A stretch of 64,000 nucleotides of DNA from Haliclystus octoradiatus (taxonomy: Eukaryota; Cnidaria; Staurozoa; Stauromedusae; Haliclystidae): positions 13,648,489-13,712,488 of the forward strand of contig OU744450.1 in assembly GCA_916610825.1 (NCBI GenBank). The letters run 5' to 3'. This document shows, one piece after another, positions 1 to 13,800 of this stretch. The position numbers and the translations under genes were made by a program. Positions within the stretch are counted from its first letter, which is position 1; the number at the start of each line of letters is the position of its first letter. Under the pieces are notes generated by a model that had not been told where the DNA came from, did no database searches, and worked only from the letters and a program-made list of their open reading frames with translations.

Positions 1-1569
1 TAAATTTTTGTAGTGTATTAATTCTATTCCCTCTCCTGTGATACATACACTATCCTTATTATTTGTTACGTGATGAAAATTGTTGAGTGTATTTTGTGCT
101 ACTAGTATGTCGTATGCCTTGCCTAATGCCTATATAGGCCGCCAGGCTGCTGCCTAGCTGTAAACTGTATTCCTGTCATTTAGAAGAAGCGCAATTATCT
201 TTCAGTGAACATTTCAGCTTGATTGTGATTTGTTAGTTATAAGTATATTTGTAGATTAATTCAATCACGACAACCACATACATTTTCTTTTTCAAAGTTA
301 CAAGCAATAATTTGCAAATTGCAAAAGTGATCAAAGCAGTATTTTGTTGAAATATACCGCAAAACATGGTGAATTAAATCGGCCATATCTACTCGCTATT
401 TTGTTTAAACGTAATTAAATTGTCATGGACATTTAAAGTAAGCTCTATTTAACATTGTCAAAACATAAATCTTCGAAAAAATATTGAGCAACGTAGGATA
501 TTATAGTATGCAAGTTACGACGATTGTAAGAAATTGACTGCATCGTTGTAATCTTGTGTCGGCTCAAGATCACGTGACTCCGTTTTGCGCCAATTTCGAC
601 ATAATCTGACTGCGCGGCCGAAAACAATAGAGTTGCCAATCCCTGTATTCTATAATCTATGTTATTATCAAAAGTTATGTTACTATGTTAGCAATCATGT
701 CGTGGAAACTATATAAAAGAACATAGTTTTATCAAGTTACAATTATTAATAGTTTGATTCAAAGCTACAGTTATTAAACCATATTTTAAATGAATATTAA
801 GTTGTTACTTTATTCGGTTATCGAAATCTTATCGTTGGTTTTTAATTTTATCATTTTTAAATTTGTACTGGTAATTTAGCTACGCAAAAGCACTGCTTCT
901 GTGTGATCGGGAGTATGGACATGAGGGAAATCAGATTGTAATCTGAAGATTATTGTGATTATTTTAGGATCGTGATTTTACACACAAGCGTGACTTTTAA
1001 CATTAAAGCCGTGATATAAAATGAAATTAAGGAATTTTAGATTTAGAGTGTGTTAGAAGGTGACGATAAAAAGTAGTGAAAATTTAGTGTTATGGTCGAT
1101 TTTAGACCCATTCTTATTGTTAAAATTTAATTATTATCGGATTAAATGGAATAGATATAAAATGGTGTTTTTTATCAACTTATCGGCGAAGTCTTCGCAA
1201 CAAAGATTATTACAATAATTCAAATTAGGAAGAGTTTATCAAAAGAAATTTGATGTTGAAGTCGAACTACGGAATAGTCTGTTAACGTGAATTTGACGGC
1301 GATACACATTTACATCATGTAATATCTGATAAATATTACTATATATGCATATATGTAACGTTTCATGTACTCATGACGACGACAAGAGAAATATTCATTA
1401 GGATACACTGAAATCGTATTTAGAGGCTCTGAGTCAGTCGATGGGGTTGCGATATTCCTAATTTTATTGACCAGATTTTACATAAAATTCAAACATTGTT
1501 TGTTAAGAATTTTATGGGAGTGTTTGAATTCATAATTCTTTATTGATTATCGCTATGTTTTTGTCACAG
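1..1569. other. Non-coding stretch upstream of the first Ig exon
   Basis: I see no convincing exon, RNA gene or recognisable transposon here. The only longer open frame (445-639, minus) looks like chance. The first recognised exon begins with a phase-1 acceptor at 1570, so this is probably intron or 5' flank of that gene. The start codon and signal peptide are either to the left of the window or in an exon too short for me to recognise. Confidence 0.5.
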
Positions 1570-1821
1570 ATTGTGATGCGAATGTTGCATTTGTTAGCCC
1601 TGAAGCTCTAGTTACTGGAGTAGAAGCTGATCTTACATGTACCTTTGCTAGCAATCCAGCTGTCAGTGTTGTTTTTACTATCGATGGCGTTGAAGTGGCC
1701 AGTGGCAATCCTGGAAAGATTACTCCAGTAAAAGAACAAGACCAAACTACCATTATTTGTAAAGCAATTTGCCCCATAGACCAATTAGAAAGAACAGAAA
1801 ATCACATTTTAGACGTTAAAT
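1570..1821 (+). CDS. Exon: Ig-like domain 1
   Basis: Open exon of 252 bases after a TTGTCACAG acceptor and before a GTAAGTG donor, phase 1 at both ends. The 84 residues show the pattern of an Ig-like domain: GVEADLTCTF around the first core cysteine (strand B), VVFTIDGVEV where strand C should be, and TTIICKA around the second cysteine (strand F). Strand C lacks the usual tryptophan. Two more cysteines (DCDAN at the start and ICPID after strand F) could form an extra disulfide. The domain ends HILDVKC. Confidence 0.75.
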
Positions 1822-4800
1822 GTAAGTGAAATGAAGTATTATAATATTGCTGTACGTTCCTTACTCAATCTCATATTTACTTCAACCAATTATGGAGATT
1901 TCGTAACTTAGAAGTGAGAAAGAATAAGAAATTAAATATGAAATGTCTGGAGCCCGAAAATTACTTGGAAATTGGTCATAAAATTATAAAACTTGATGTA
2001 GTACAAGCGCAAGACCGGCCATAGACAAGGCTAAAGAAGTTAATCAATTAACAATGTTACGAAACTGCGAAACTACTATACACATATCGTATGCAATTTT
2101 GATAATATGGAGGGTTTTCCGTTGTAGGTAGCCCTTTACACCAGATTGCAGATACAATTGTATAAACAAAAGAGAAAAATGTTACGACCAGAAATGATAC
2201 GCAACTAACTTATGCTCTGAGTTTGAAATATAACCCATTTTGTTGCTGGGTTATTCGGTTCTCCGATTGTTAGGATATTGAGTACATCTGTTGTTTTGAT
2301 ATATAAATCCGTTTTGAATTCATTGCATTTTATATATATATATGAGTACAACAGAGAAATTTAGCTGGTGTTTCCTATGAAATAATATAACTCGACTATC
2401 TGGATTTAATATTTACTGACGGTAGCTCGAACACCATATCTCCACCTATATATGCCAAAGTATGTATGCTTGACCGTATGTCATACGTGGACCAATGTGA
2501 AATATCCATCTGCTGTTTCCATTCTTTATCATTCTAGGTCTTGCATTCTCCTTTATAATTATTTGGATACTGTAGAGCTAAATAGATGTTCGTATCTCTT
2601 CAAAATGGTAATTTGAGTATTACATTACTTCGGGATTTTAGTCTTATCTTTGCTTTTGAAAATGTTAGGAACTTTAAGTTTCTAATAATGGAATAAAAAA
2701 TAAAGTTTTCTTTGTCAACTAAATTGCTACTATTGCAATTGATAGCATTACTTTTAAAGTAATTTGTTCTAATTTTAAACAATAATACTATCTTCATCTG
2801 GAAATTCATGTAATCTTGTATATCTCATAACTTTGCCTTTCAATATTTCAGATTTCGAAGCGGTTGAATTAATTATTCCTGATCCACTTGCGGAGGGACG
2901 TGAAACGAGCCTTACGTGTACTGCAGACACAAATCTAGATCCTTCCGACTATATCATGAGTATTGTGATTGACAATGGTAATAGAGACGCTACGTCATCC
3001 TATACACCTGACAGAGCAGATACGAGCGCAGCATGCACTGGTACACCACAGCTTCCAGGGTTAACGCTCAAAACGGACACCGAAAACATTGATGTGAAGT
3101 GTATGTATCAATTTTTATATTTATATTTATATTTCATACTTTTTCTCTTATTCTTCTGATTTTAATTATACAATTAGTCTTTGACAATCATGAAAATCTT
3201 TACGCAGAAAGGACAAGCAGGATAATTAAGGAAGTTCGATACACGGTATGAGTTTTACGAAAATGTCTCGAGTTCTGCAAATTTAAATAGTTGAACAATT
3301 GGTAATTCAATTTTTCGCTAAAAAATTATTGGTAGTCATCTTATACACTTCCGAGCTTTTTCTCCGCCAACAGCTAATTTCCGTGGTAATCTACTGGCAT
3401 AGAACCAGATAATTACCTTCTCAGGCAATCAAATGTTTAAAACGGTAATAAATGGTTTGATACAAAATGAGGATGCAACAGTAACATTTGTGAGTGTCAA
3501 AAATCTACTCATGTTTGACAGCAACGTCAATAAATCTTTATAAAACTTCCCATTAAGAATATACACTCTAATTTCCTCAAACACCTGGGATAACATCAAA
3601 TCCGTATTTCAAATACTATTCTTTTCAGATCCAGCTGAGTTTCTTGATTATTCGAATAGAAATGACAACCATATCATAATATTAAAAGATACTCATGCTT
3701 TTCTAAGAAGAATTCATTAGTACAATTTCATAAGTAAAGTTCTATGTTTTCAGCTGTTATATACTATTTCATTTGGAATATAATTTTCACATTTCAAAAT
3801 TTCCAACAGGATTAAGCCTATGAAAATAATCAAGAGTACACGATGCCATAAATGATCTTAGTCCATAAATTATGAAGGGTAGCAAAAACTAGATAAATAG
3901 TATAAAAAAGTATATAAATCCCTTTCGGTCAGTCGTTGGCTATTTGTTGAATAAAAGGCACTCACACAACTGAGACTGAAAATTGAGGTTTTCCTAAGGC
4001 AAAACCAGTGTAGTGCAGTGTCACCAAAACAGCTTATTTGTTACACTTTATTCGTTAAGAAACCTTTTAGTCTTGCGGTAAAAAATTGAACTAAGATATG
4101 GGGTAATAATCCCATCATATGGAGCTAATTTTTCTTATTTAATATTTTGGTATTTATGGTCAGGCTTTGTTAGGATAGATACATAAAGATAATTCTATTT
4201 TGCTTGATTTTGGAAGATTTTGGCATTGTCTCAGTGGTTGACCCAGCACTTAGCTACAAAGCGGGAAAAGAGTCAATACCATTGAGCTGTAGCTCAGATA
4301 GCAACCCGCCAGTTATCTTTGCCTACACAATAACAACTGTTGGTGGAGCAGCTAGAACAATATCATCTCCATTCACCCCGACCTCTGGTGAAAATTTGGC
4401 GACTATTACCTGTACGGCAACGCACGCTTATCCAGCTGCTTTTCCATCAAAGCAAGATTCATTCACCTTGAAGGTTTTATGTAAGTCTTTTACCAAATAC
4501 ATTTTAAAGTTCATGTCTCATTCAAATGTGGCCAAATTTATTTCAGATAACGAATACTTCCAAAATCAGTCGTTTTCTGCGTTATAATTACATTAATAGC
4601 GTACGGCGCGTTAAAGTTAAAATTTGAGTGATTTTTAGGTTGTAACTTTTGATACATAAGCTTCGGTACATTTGAGAAAATTTCCATTTTTCAATTGTTG
4701 AACAATTGATAAATCAATCTTCCAAACAAATTGGTGTTGACCAAATTTATTTCTATAGGCATTTCTCTTATTCATCTTGCTTCCATCTTGTTTTCTTTGC

Positions 4801-7800
4801 TATTTTGACTGTGTTACCTGGAAGCCAATTTTCATACTACGGGCATAGTATCAGTTAATTAATTTCCAAGCAGTTGAAGTTTAAAAGATGTTACTGTGGA
4901 AACTCATTTTATCAGAACTTTCGGTTACAGTCACATTTCATGTCTGACAAGCTGCCCTTCAAGCTCCAAATTTTATTATTTTTTGGCATCAAAATTTAGT
5001 TCAGAAATAGCTCACAATTTCTCAGTGATAACGCGCCAAAGATTTACTTAGGATTTATTAAGGTTGTTCAATGTATTATGCAGTAGTACTTCAGTCTACG
5101 TTGAATGTAATCTCTTATATCATCCATAGCAGTATTTAAAATTAGACTTTGTTGCCTGTCTGTCTCAGGAACAGCTGTCAGGTGAGTAAATGTTTAGAGC
5201 ACTGAGCGATTCTGAACTAATTGTGAGCAAAAAATTGATACGAAAAAGTACCAATTCAAAGGCGAAGTGGCCAGCTTGACAGATTTCACATTTCTTAGCA
5301 TCATCTTTCTTAGAAAAGGTTTAATGAAATGGGGCATTTTTTCAAACCACTTACCATAATATCAAATCTAAATTTAAAATCTTAATAATGTACTTCCAGC
5401 TTAGTTTAACAATGGCTAAATTTTTGTTTGCACTTAAGAAAGTTGGAACTAAGAGTTTATGGTTATGGTTGCGTAGTTGTTCTCTCTCATTACAGTAATA
5501 AATCAGAAACTGCATTGTTACGTTCTTTATAGCGATAATGCGTTTTACTAATTTTTGATACACATAAACAAATAATCTAGTCTGTTAAATGCTGAAATCG
5601 AATTCTTCGAGCATCTTTTCTCGAATTTTCATATATAATTTTTCGGTTTTAATTTCAGTTGTTTGTAAATAATAAGAAATAATCGAATTTGGGAACGTCG
5701 ATAAAGATTTCTGCTGCGTTATCAAAATATTGAGACAGATATTTAATACCTCCTAAGTGTCATGAAAAAAAATAGTTGCTGCCGATCTTCTCATTGATAT
5801 TCGGATTCCATTTCCAATTTCCGATTCGATTTGTTGTTACTGTTAGGTGCTTCTTTTGGCTAGTATCTACATTCGATCTTCACTTTTTAATTATTTTAAA
5901 ATATTGCCAATTCGGCTAAGAAATCAATTGAAATACCGCAAAACAGACCAATTGTAGTTTTATTTTACCCAATTTAGTTATTAAAATTAATTTGAATCTT
6001 ACAATTTGTTACTTTTAAGATAATTTTAAATGCTGAATTTTACGTTGAACTTGTTGTCATTGTTACGTGGAAAATAAATCTGCAAGTCAATCGGTTACAA
6101 TAATTGCAAAGCAAAGAGTAAACTTCTATTGATTTCTTATTATATCACACTATCATTAGGATTTTGAAATACACTTAATATGCAATAAATTGGACATAAA
6201 TAATACTATTTCAATGTTAATCGCTGACGTTTTTATTTCAAACGAGTTATATGGCTGATTTATTAGTGACAAGATTTGATTTATTCTAAACGCATGAACA
6301 AAACTAGCAAGAGAAGTTCGCAATTCTGAATACAGCCAGACGGTTTGAAATTCTAAACTTTTGATACCAGGAGACTGTTGGACGACTCAGCACACGGCAC
6401 AGGGGTATTATAAAATACATCATAGATATAGTTTGCATTAACTGTCATGAAATATGCTATTTTGCTGCTGGTATAATCTCCTTATACTATAATACTGTCT
6501 GTTTATATCACTTATATATATATAATTCATTCTGTTTATATATCACTATCTACTTATACCAATGATACTGTCTGTTTATATATTTCTATATTTCTATATT
6601 TCTATATTTCTATATTTCTGTGTCTGTCCGCGACTTATATACGTTTTACTAGAGAAATAATACAGATAATACGTTGTCAGGAAATTATGCAAACATTTGT
6701 GTCGAGATAACCGTGTACAGTAACAAATTTGTTGTATGAAAGGTATGGGTCTATAACGTTGTTTTAAACTAATATACTTCATCTGATATTTTATTTGATG
6801 TCATTGTATTAAGAAATTCAGAGATTTGAAAAATTTACATAGGCCTATAATCTAGCAGGCAGCCAAATTGAATTCAAATTTAAATCTCCAGAACAAAAAT
6901 ATTTCGCTTGCAATTTAAAAGCTGCGTGTAAATGGTTTGAACAAGTGAAACGTGAAATTGAATCAGCGTCATGATAATTAACACAATACGACATACTAAA
7001 TTACATTGAATTGCCAGTATAACTAGGCCAAACAAAATATGTTTTGAAATCAAAGAAACGTAGACCTATTTCATATAGTGGTGATATCAGTAATACATAT
7101 AGCGCCGCACAAAATCTATGAAATTTAAACATACTTTAGGTAATCAATTTATTAATGAAACGAAATGCCGTGCATTACTTTTCTTAAAAGCCAGATAGAA
7201 ACATTTCACTTTTGAAAAGGCTATTATGATATTTAACTAGTGAAAATACTGAGCAAACAGTCTGGTTTGAAATGAACAATCTATCGCGGGGGTTATAAAA
7301 AGAAATTAACCTGCAAGAAATTTCAAATGACGTTAGCGTTCGACTGATTCGAAAAAATATTCAAAGATCAAAGAGATTATCTGTCTACAGTCTAAAATTA
7401 AAGAGTTCAGAACTAATCAAGGCATTGCACAAAATTGTTTCTATTTTTTTTTTGTTTAATATAAAAATATGAATCATTTGGTTCTGAGCAGGCAGGCTTC
7501 CATTTTCAGATGGTGCTTCCATAGTTAGCAAAGTAAATGTAAAAACCGATTAAAATTTTAAATTTCATTTTGTTGATTTTCTATAAGAATAATAAAACAG
7601 TATGTCACTACAGTTTCGAGAATATAAATAGCGGTGTCTTGTTCTTATCGTTGATCAAGATTTAATAAAGTTAAATTCAGGTATATCAAATTCAACAAAA
7701 TTAAATTGAATTGAGCGTATGATTTGTGATCAATAACAACAATTATACTATTTCCAGCGTTCAAAAATGGCTTTCCACTTTAAAAACAGAAAAACATAAT

Positions 7801-10800
7801 TCAAAAACATTTTTCAATAGTTAATACAGTTTGGATGAGTGCAACAAACCTTGTGTCACAAAAATAAAAAGCGAAAAAGTTGCATGTAATATTCGATCAT
7901 AGCAAACATTATTTATTGAGATACAACTTACCATTTTCCAAATGAGATCCAAATAAAAACTATACGAAAGGCATAATCTCCGAACAACATTTATATGCAT
8001 AATAGCAGGTTATGTGGGTTAATACACCAATCAATCATAAGTTAACAACCATATTTAATAAAAGAGAATGTAAACCCGATAAGAATAAAATGAAAATTGT
8101 CTTTTATTCGAAATAATTCTGACAAAGAAAGATCATATCATATCGCGATCAAATGCAAGGTAAAGTAGATTCATTTTTCTATATAAGTAAATCGTTTTCA
8201 TCATAAATCATAACATGAACATTTAAATATTACCATCGGCTATTGTATTTATATCTTTAAAGCTGCATTGAATATTTTCACTCTATAGATCATCTCGTCC
8301 GTTTCAAGAAATTCTGAATAAATATGGATATCACGAATCTGACAAAATGAGTAGTTTTCGTTTTTCTATCAAAACAACTAGTTATTCATAATCGTCTAAT
8401 CTTTCATTCTACATCTGTAAGTTATTATAAATAGTGCTTAGAAATATTGACAACAACATGTAACATAATATCAATATGGAATTACTATAGCGATTTATTA
8501 TAGAATTTTATTTCATTTTAACAGAATGTTGATGCTCTTGTTCTGGAAAATTTGATAACAAGAAGCACTATGAGGCCAATGTCTCACATCTTTTGTTACT
8601 TATAAAATTCTATTTTCAACGAACTATTCGTATTTTGCCATGAATGTCACAGGCCTACTTGCTGAGATTGCTAACATCAAAAATATATAGGCTAATCCAT
8701 ATACTATCATATGATAACATTTTCAGATTATATATATATATATATATTGCAATAATGATTTTTGAATTCGAACCGAACGTGATCCCATCGTATCGGGTCA
8801 GACTCGGGTTGATATTTTAGGTCTTCGGATCGGATCGGATTTGAAGTGCTTTTCATAAGTAAATTCAGATTTCAAAAATTGACTGAGTATTTGTAATCTG
8901 TAATAATTAATGTGTTCTATCTTCTTTTCAGTACAAAAATAAAGTTTTTCTATATAGATATAGCTACATTAAATGCATAACATTGACTGGCGGCCTCTTT
9001 ACATTTCAATCGACTCAATTGATGTGAAATTTATTAAATTTATATTAAGGAAATGATCAAGATGTCTTGACTAATTGTAGATCGTTTCAATGCATATTGT
9101 GTCTCATGTTCTCCTCCAGTATTATACAGTGATAGTCAGCTTAGCGAGTTGTTTAATTATACTGAAAGTTTTATAACACAAGGTCCATTATGGACCAACA
9201 CTATTTGCTAGTATCACTATATTTCTGTAGTTCAATATTTCTGTGTCTGTCCGCGACTTGTGTACTTCTCACTGGAGAAATAATACAGAAAATCCGTTGT
9301 CGGGAAATTATGCAAGCATTTTTTTTCCATATAACCATGTACATGAATAAATTTATTAATTGAAGATTATGGGATTGTGACGTTCTTTAAAATAATGAAC
9401 TTAACCTGATACTTTATTTGATATCGTTGTATTAACAAATCAAGAGATTTGAAATATTTCATAGGTTGATAATCTAGTGGGCAGCCAAATAGAACACAAA
9501 TATTAATCTCCAGAACGAAAATAGTTCGTTTTGAATTTAAGCTGCGAGAAAAAGCTTTTAACTAGTCAAGAAATTAATTCCATCAATTTTATCATATATA
9601 ACGAGAATAATACAAAATACTGAATTGCATTGAATTATTACAATAACTAAAACCAACAAAATATGTTTTGAAGAATTTCTGAGGCGTATGGTGAAATAAA
9701 CAATCTAGAGTGGGGCGAAAACGCTCTGTAAGTTAGACAGAGTTTAGATCTTTACTTCAATAATGTAACAAAATGCTGTTCATAATTTGTTTTCATATTT
9801 ACAAACAAACATTTCACTTCTTTTCAAATAATGGCTTTGATATATAATTGTGGGAACATTGATAAAGCTATCTGTTTCGTAATCAAAACTAAATTGGTAT
9901 GTGTTGGTATCAACAATCTAGCGCGAGGCACGAAAATATAAGAGCTTTAAAGAAATTTTTAAAATGACGTCGGAGTTCGAAAAAACCGAAAGAATTTCAA
10001 AATTTGATTAAACTATCGAATATCATACGGAGAATTTTTACGGAGAGTGTTTATATGATTCATAATTGAATGTTAATATTTGAACAGTTTGGTTTACGGG
10101 AGGGCAGGTATTGATTTTATGATTTTATTTCCATAATTAACGAGAGAGTTTTAAACGTTATTATAATTCAGATTTCATTACGTTGTTCAGCAATAAAAAC
10201 TAGACACAGTGTTTTGCTACAGTATAGGAATATAAAATAGTGTGTCTTGCTAAAATTATTCCTCATCAACATTTAATGATGTTTAATAAAATGATATATA
10301 ATTAAACAAATTTTAAATTGATAATAAAGCTGATGATTTGTGATCAATAATAATTGCAATATTTCTAGCATTCAAAAATAGTTTTCAATATAAAAAACAC
10401 AAAAACATTAATAAAAATCATTTCAATAGTTGATACGATTTTGAAATGAGTACGAGTATAACAAACCTTGTGTTACAAAACCAAAAAAAATAAAAAGGTT
10501 GCATATAATAATCGATTATAGCAAACATTCTTTATAAAAATATAACATACCATTTTCCTAATAAGATCCAAATAATAATTACGAGCGGCATAATCTCCAA
10601 CAGCATTTATATACATACAACTGTATTGCATACATACTTAAATCGTAGAAGAAGAATATAAACCCGATAAGAATAAAGTATAAAATGTAATATAAGTTCA
10701 GAAGAAGATATATTTCATGTTGCCAAATAATGCTGACGAAGATAAATTTCAGGACGCGATCAAATACATGGTAAAGTAAATTCATTTTCTATATAAGTAA

Positions 10801-13800
10801 ATCATTTTAATCATACATCATAACATCAACATTAAATATTATAATCGGCTATGGTATTTATATATCTTTGAAGCTACACTAAACATTTGCACTCTATGAA
10901 TCATCGCGTCCGTTTCAAGAAATCTGAATAAATATGCATACCACGAATTTGGCAAAATGAGTTGTTTTCGTTTTTCTATCTAAACAACTAATTTATTCAT
11001 TATCGTCTATTCTTTCATTCTACATGTGTAAGGTATTATAATAGCGTGGAGAAATATCTACAACAAGATGTAACATAATATCACTATCGAATTACTATAG
11101 CCATTTATTATAGAATTTTATTTCATTTTAAACGAATGTTGATGCTCCCATTCTTGAAATTTGATAACAAGAAGCACTATAAGGTTCATTTTTACATCTT
11201 TTTTAATGTTCTATTCTCAACGAATTATTAGTATTTTGATAGAATGCCATGAAAATCACAGGCCCACTTGCCATGATTGTTAAAATCAAAGTTATGTATG
11301 CACATATACTAGTATATGATAATATTATGAGATGTTATATATATATACATACTGCAATAAAGAATTGTGAATTCGAATCGAACGCGATCCGATCGTTTCT
11401 TTGGATTGGATAGGACTTGGAGTGATTTTTTGTGGATAATTTCAGATTTCGAGATTTGGCTAAGTTGTAATTTGTAATAGTTAAAGAGTTTTAGCTTCCT
11501 CCCAGCATATAAAATAAAGTTTTTCTGTGTAGACATAGCTACGGTAAATGCATAAAATTGGCCGGCAGCCTTTTCGCTTGGTTTTCAAATATGCAATGAT
11601 TCATACCATGATTTGTAGCTTGAAAAGATTGTATTCCCCTTTCACATTTGAGCCTGGAAGGTGCTTTGGTCTGTTTTATGCCTTTAATATGCAGTTTTTT
11701 ATACAGTTCAATCGACTCAATTGATGTGAGATGAATTAATGTTTTATGAAGGAAATGATTAAGATGTCTTGATTAATTGTACATCGTTTCAATGCGTATT
11801 GTGTCGAATGTTCTCCTCCAAAGCTTACTCTCCGTATTATACAGTGCTAGTCAGCTTAGTCAATTGTTTAATTATTAGTGATCTGAAAGTTTTAATACAC
11901 AAGGTCCAATATGGACCCTACGCTCATTGTTAGTACTTCCATGATATAAAGCTAATGTTTGATAGTCTTCGTCTTCACAGAAAGAAAACGAGCGAGAAAA
12001 CGGTGACAAAAATGTAACGTTCAAAGGAAATTTCTGTTGACTTTGTAACAGCTTTGAATTACCTTTTTCCTTTGCAGTCATCATGGAAAAGAGTGAATAA
12101 TGTGATTCTTCACTTTCAGTGCATTTATCTAGTAATTATACATAGTAATATTCCCCAAAAGTAATGTGTTAGCCGGTAAAAGTTGACTATTCCCGCGGAA
12201 AAAAGGTTCTGTCTTAAAATCCTTGAAACTTTTCTCCCAGGGGCATAAAAAAGAAATGAAACACGCCAGCAGCAATGTTGAGTAAACAACTAGGCACAGA
12301 ATTAGCTTTTTGAATCTATAAATCAAATCAATTTTCCAATAATACAAATTTACAAACTTTATAAAACGACAGAAAGGTACTTGCGACCGCATTCAACCAT
12401 TCATTCGTTCGACTGTAAACAAAATTTCAGATTACGTGACCATACATTTGATTCCTAGCCGAATTTGTCTATTGGTCTATTGATCGTGATTTTCCTGATT
12501 ATACGAGACACTTAAGTACTTACATGTCTTTATAATAAGAGCCTACTAACTTTTTTTGCATCAAATTAACAAAACGCTGAAATATTTAGCCAATCAGAAT
12601 CCACTAGTCTTTTCATGTTCATGATGAATTACAAAATGTATAGTCTATATCTTTATTTCTACTTGTAGCCAATGTTTTTATTAATGAATTCCATTACGAT
12701 GATGCTGGAAGTGATGATTCAGAATTCATTGAGATTGCAGCAGACCTAGATGTCATTCTCAGCAATATACAAGTGGATGTATACCATTCTTTTGATGGTA
12801 GTTCTTACGGTACTTACCCTGCAAGCCTAACGCTTCATAATGTTACGAATGGCGTTGGATTCTATTTGGTAAGTTGATAAGTAAATAAGTAGGTAAGGAT
12901 TTCAGTTCAACTTATATTCCCCCGACAAACGATTAAACGGTATTTGATAGTTAGGGAAGGTCAATTGCTTCTTAAAAACGAAGATAATTAATGCACTAGA
13001 ATCGGATATTTAGCATGGTAAGGGATGAATAATTTTGCATTGCAACCAGCATATTGATTTTGATGTAAACTCATCGTAATTATTTGTACGAGGTGGAAGC
13101 GTGTTGAGACTAAAAATTTGAAGTTAAAATAACATTTCGCGGTTGTAAAATAGTTACTGTAAAGTATTTAATTTAATAGACATAATTCGAGTAAGAAAAT
13201 CCTAGTTAAATAGTAAGTAATTAACAATTATTGAACGAGATTGAGCACGACACTGAGAATTATCAGGCTGAGGCAGATAACACGCGCCGAGGCCTGATAA
13301 TTCTCAGTGTCGTGCGAAATCGAGTTTGATAATTGTTTTATTATTAATCCGTACCTTAATTAATCCCATGAAATATTCAAGAACAACTGCGTTTTGAGAA
13401 ATATTACGAATTCATCGCAACAAGTTTGTTTAGATATGTCTTCATAATTTAGAGACTTTAACGGTATCAACTTGATTAGATGAAGACTTCTTTACATTTC
13501 GTTGTCCTCTTTATAATTATTCGCATCTTTATTATAATAAACTTGACAATTCTGGCTTCTGTATTGTAGTAAATCTTTATTTTTAAAAGTCAAAAATAGG
13601 TAAAAAAAATAGTTTTTCTATCACGTCAGTCTTGAAACCTTGGAGATGCTATTGTCTTGACATAATTATTGTCGCGACCTAATTGTCTCGAGCTCTATCC
13701 TATTGTCTCAAATTATTACGTCACGTTCGAAGACACTAGGAATTGTCGATGTTCGATTAACCAATAGGAAGCAAGAAAACCTTCCAAAAATTGCCATTAA

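Noticed and set aside
2833-3159. Single-exon protein starting at ATG 2833
   Set aside because: The ATG lies before the splice acceptor and the reading runs past a good donor into low-complexity intron.
10579-10785. Hydrophobic antisense frame as a membrane protein
   Set aside because: It lies within Helitron B, and its hydrophobicity comes from AT-rich codons.
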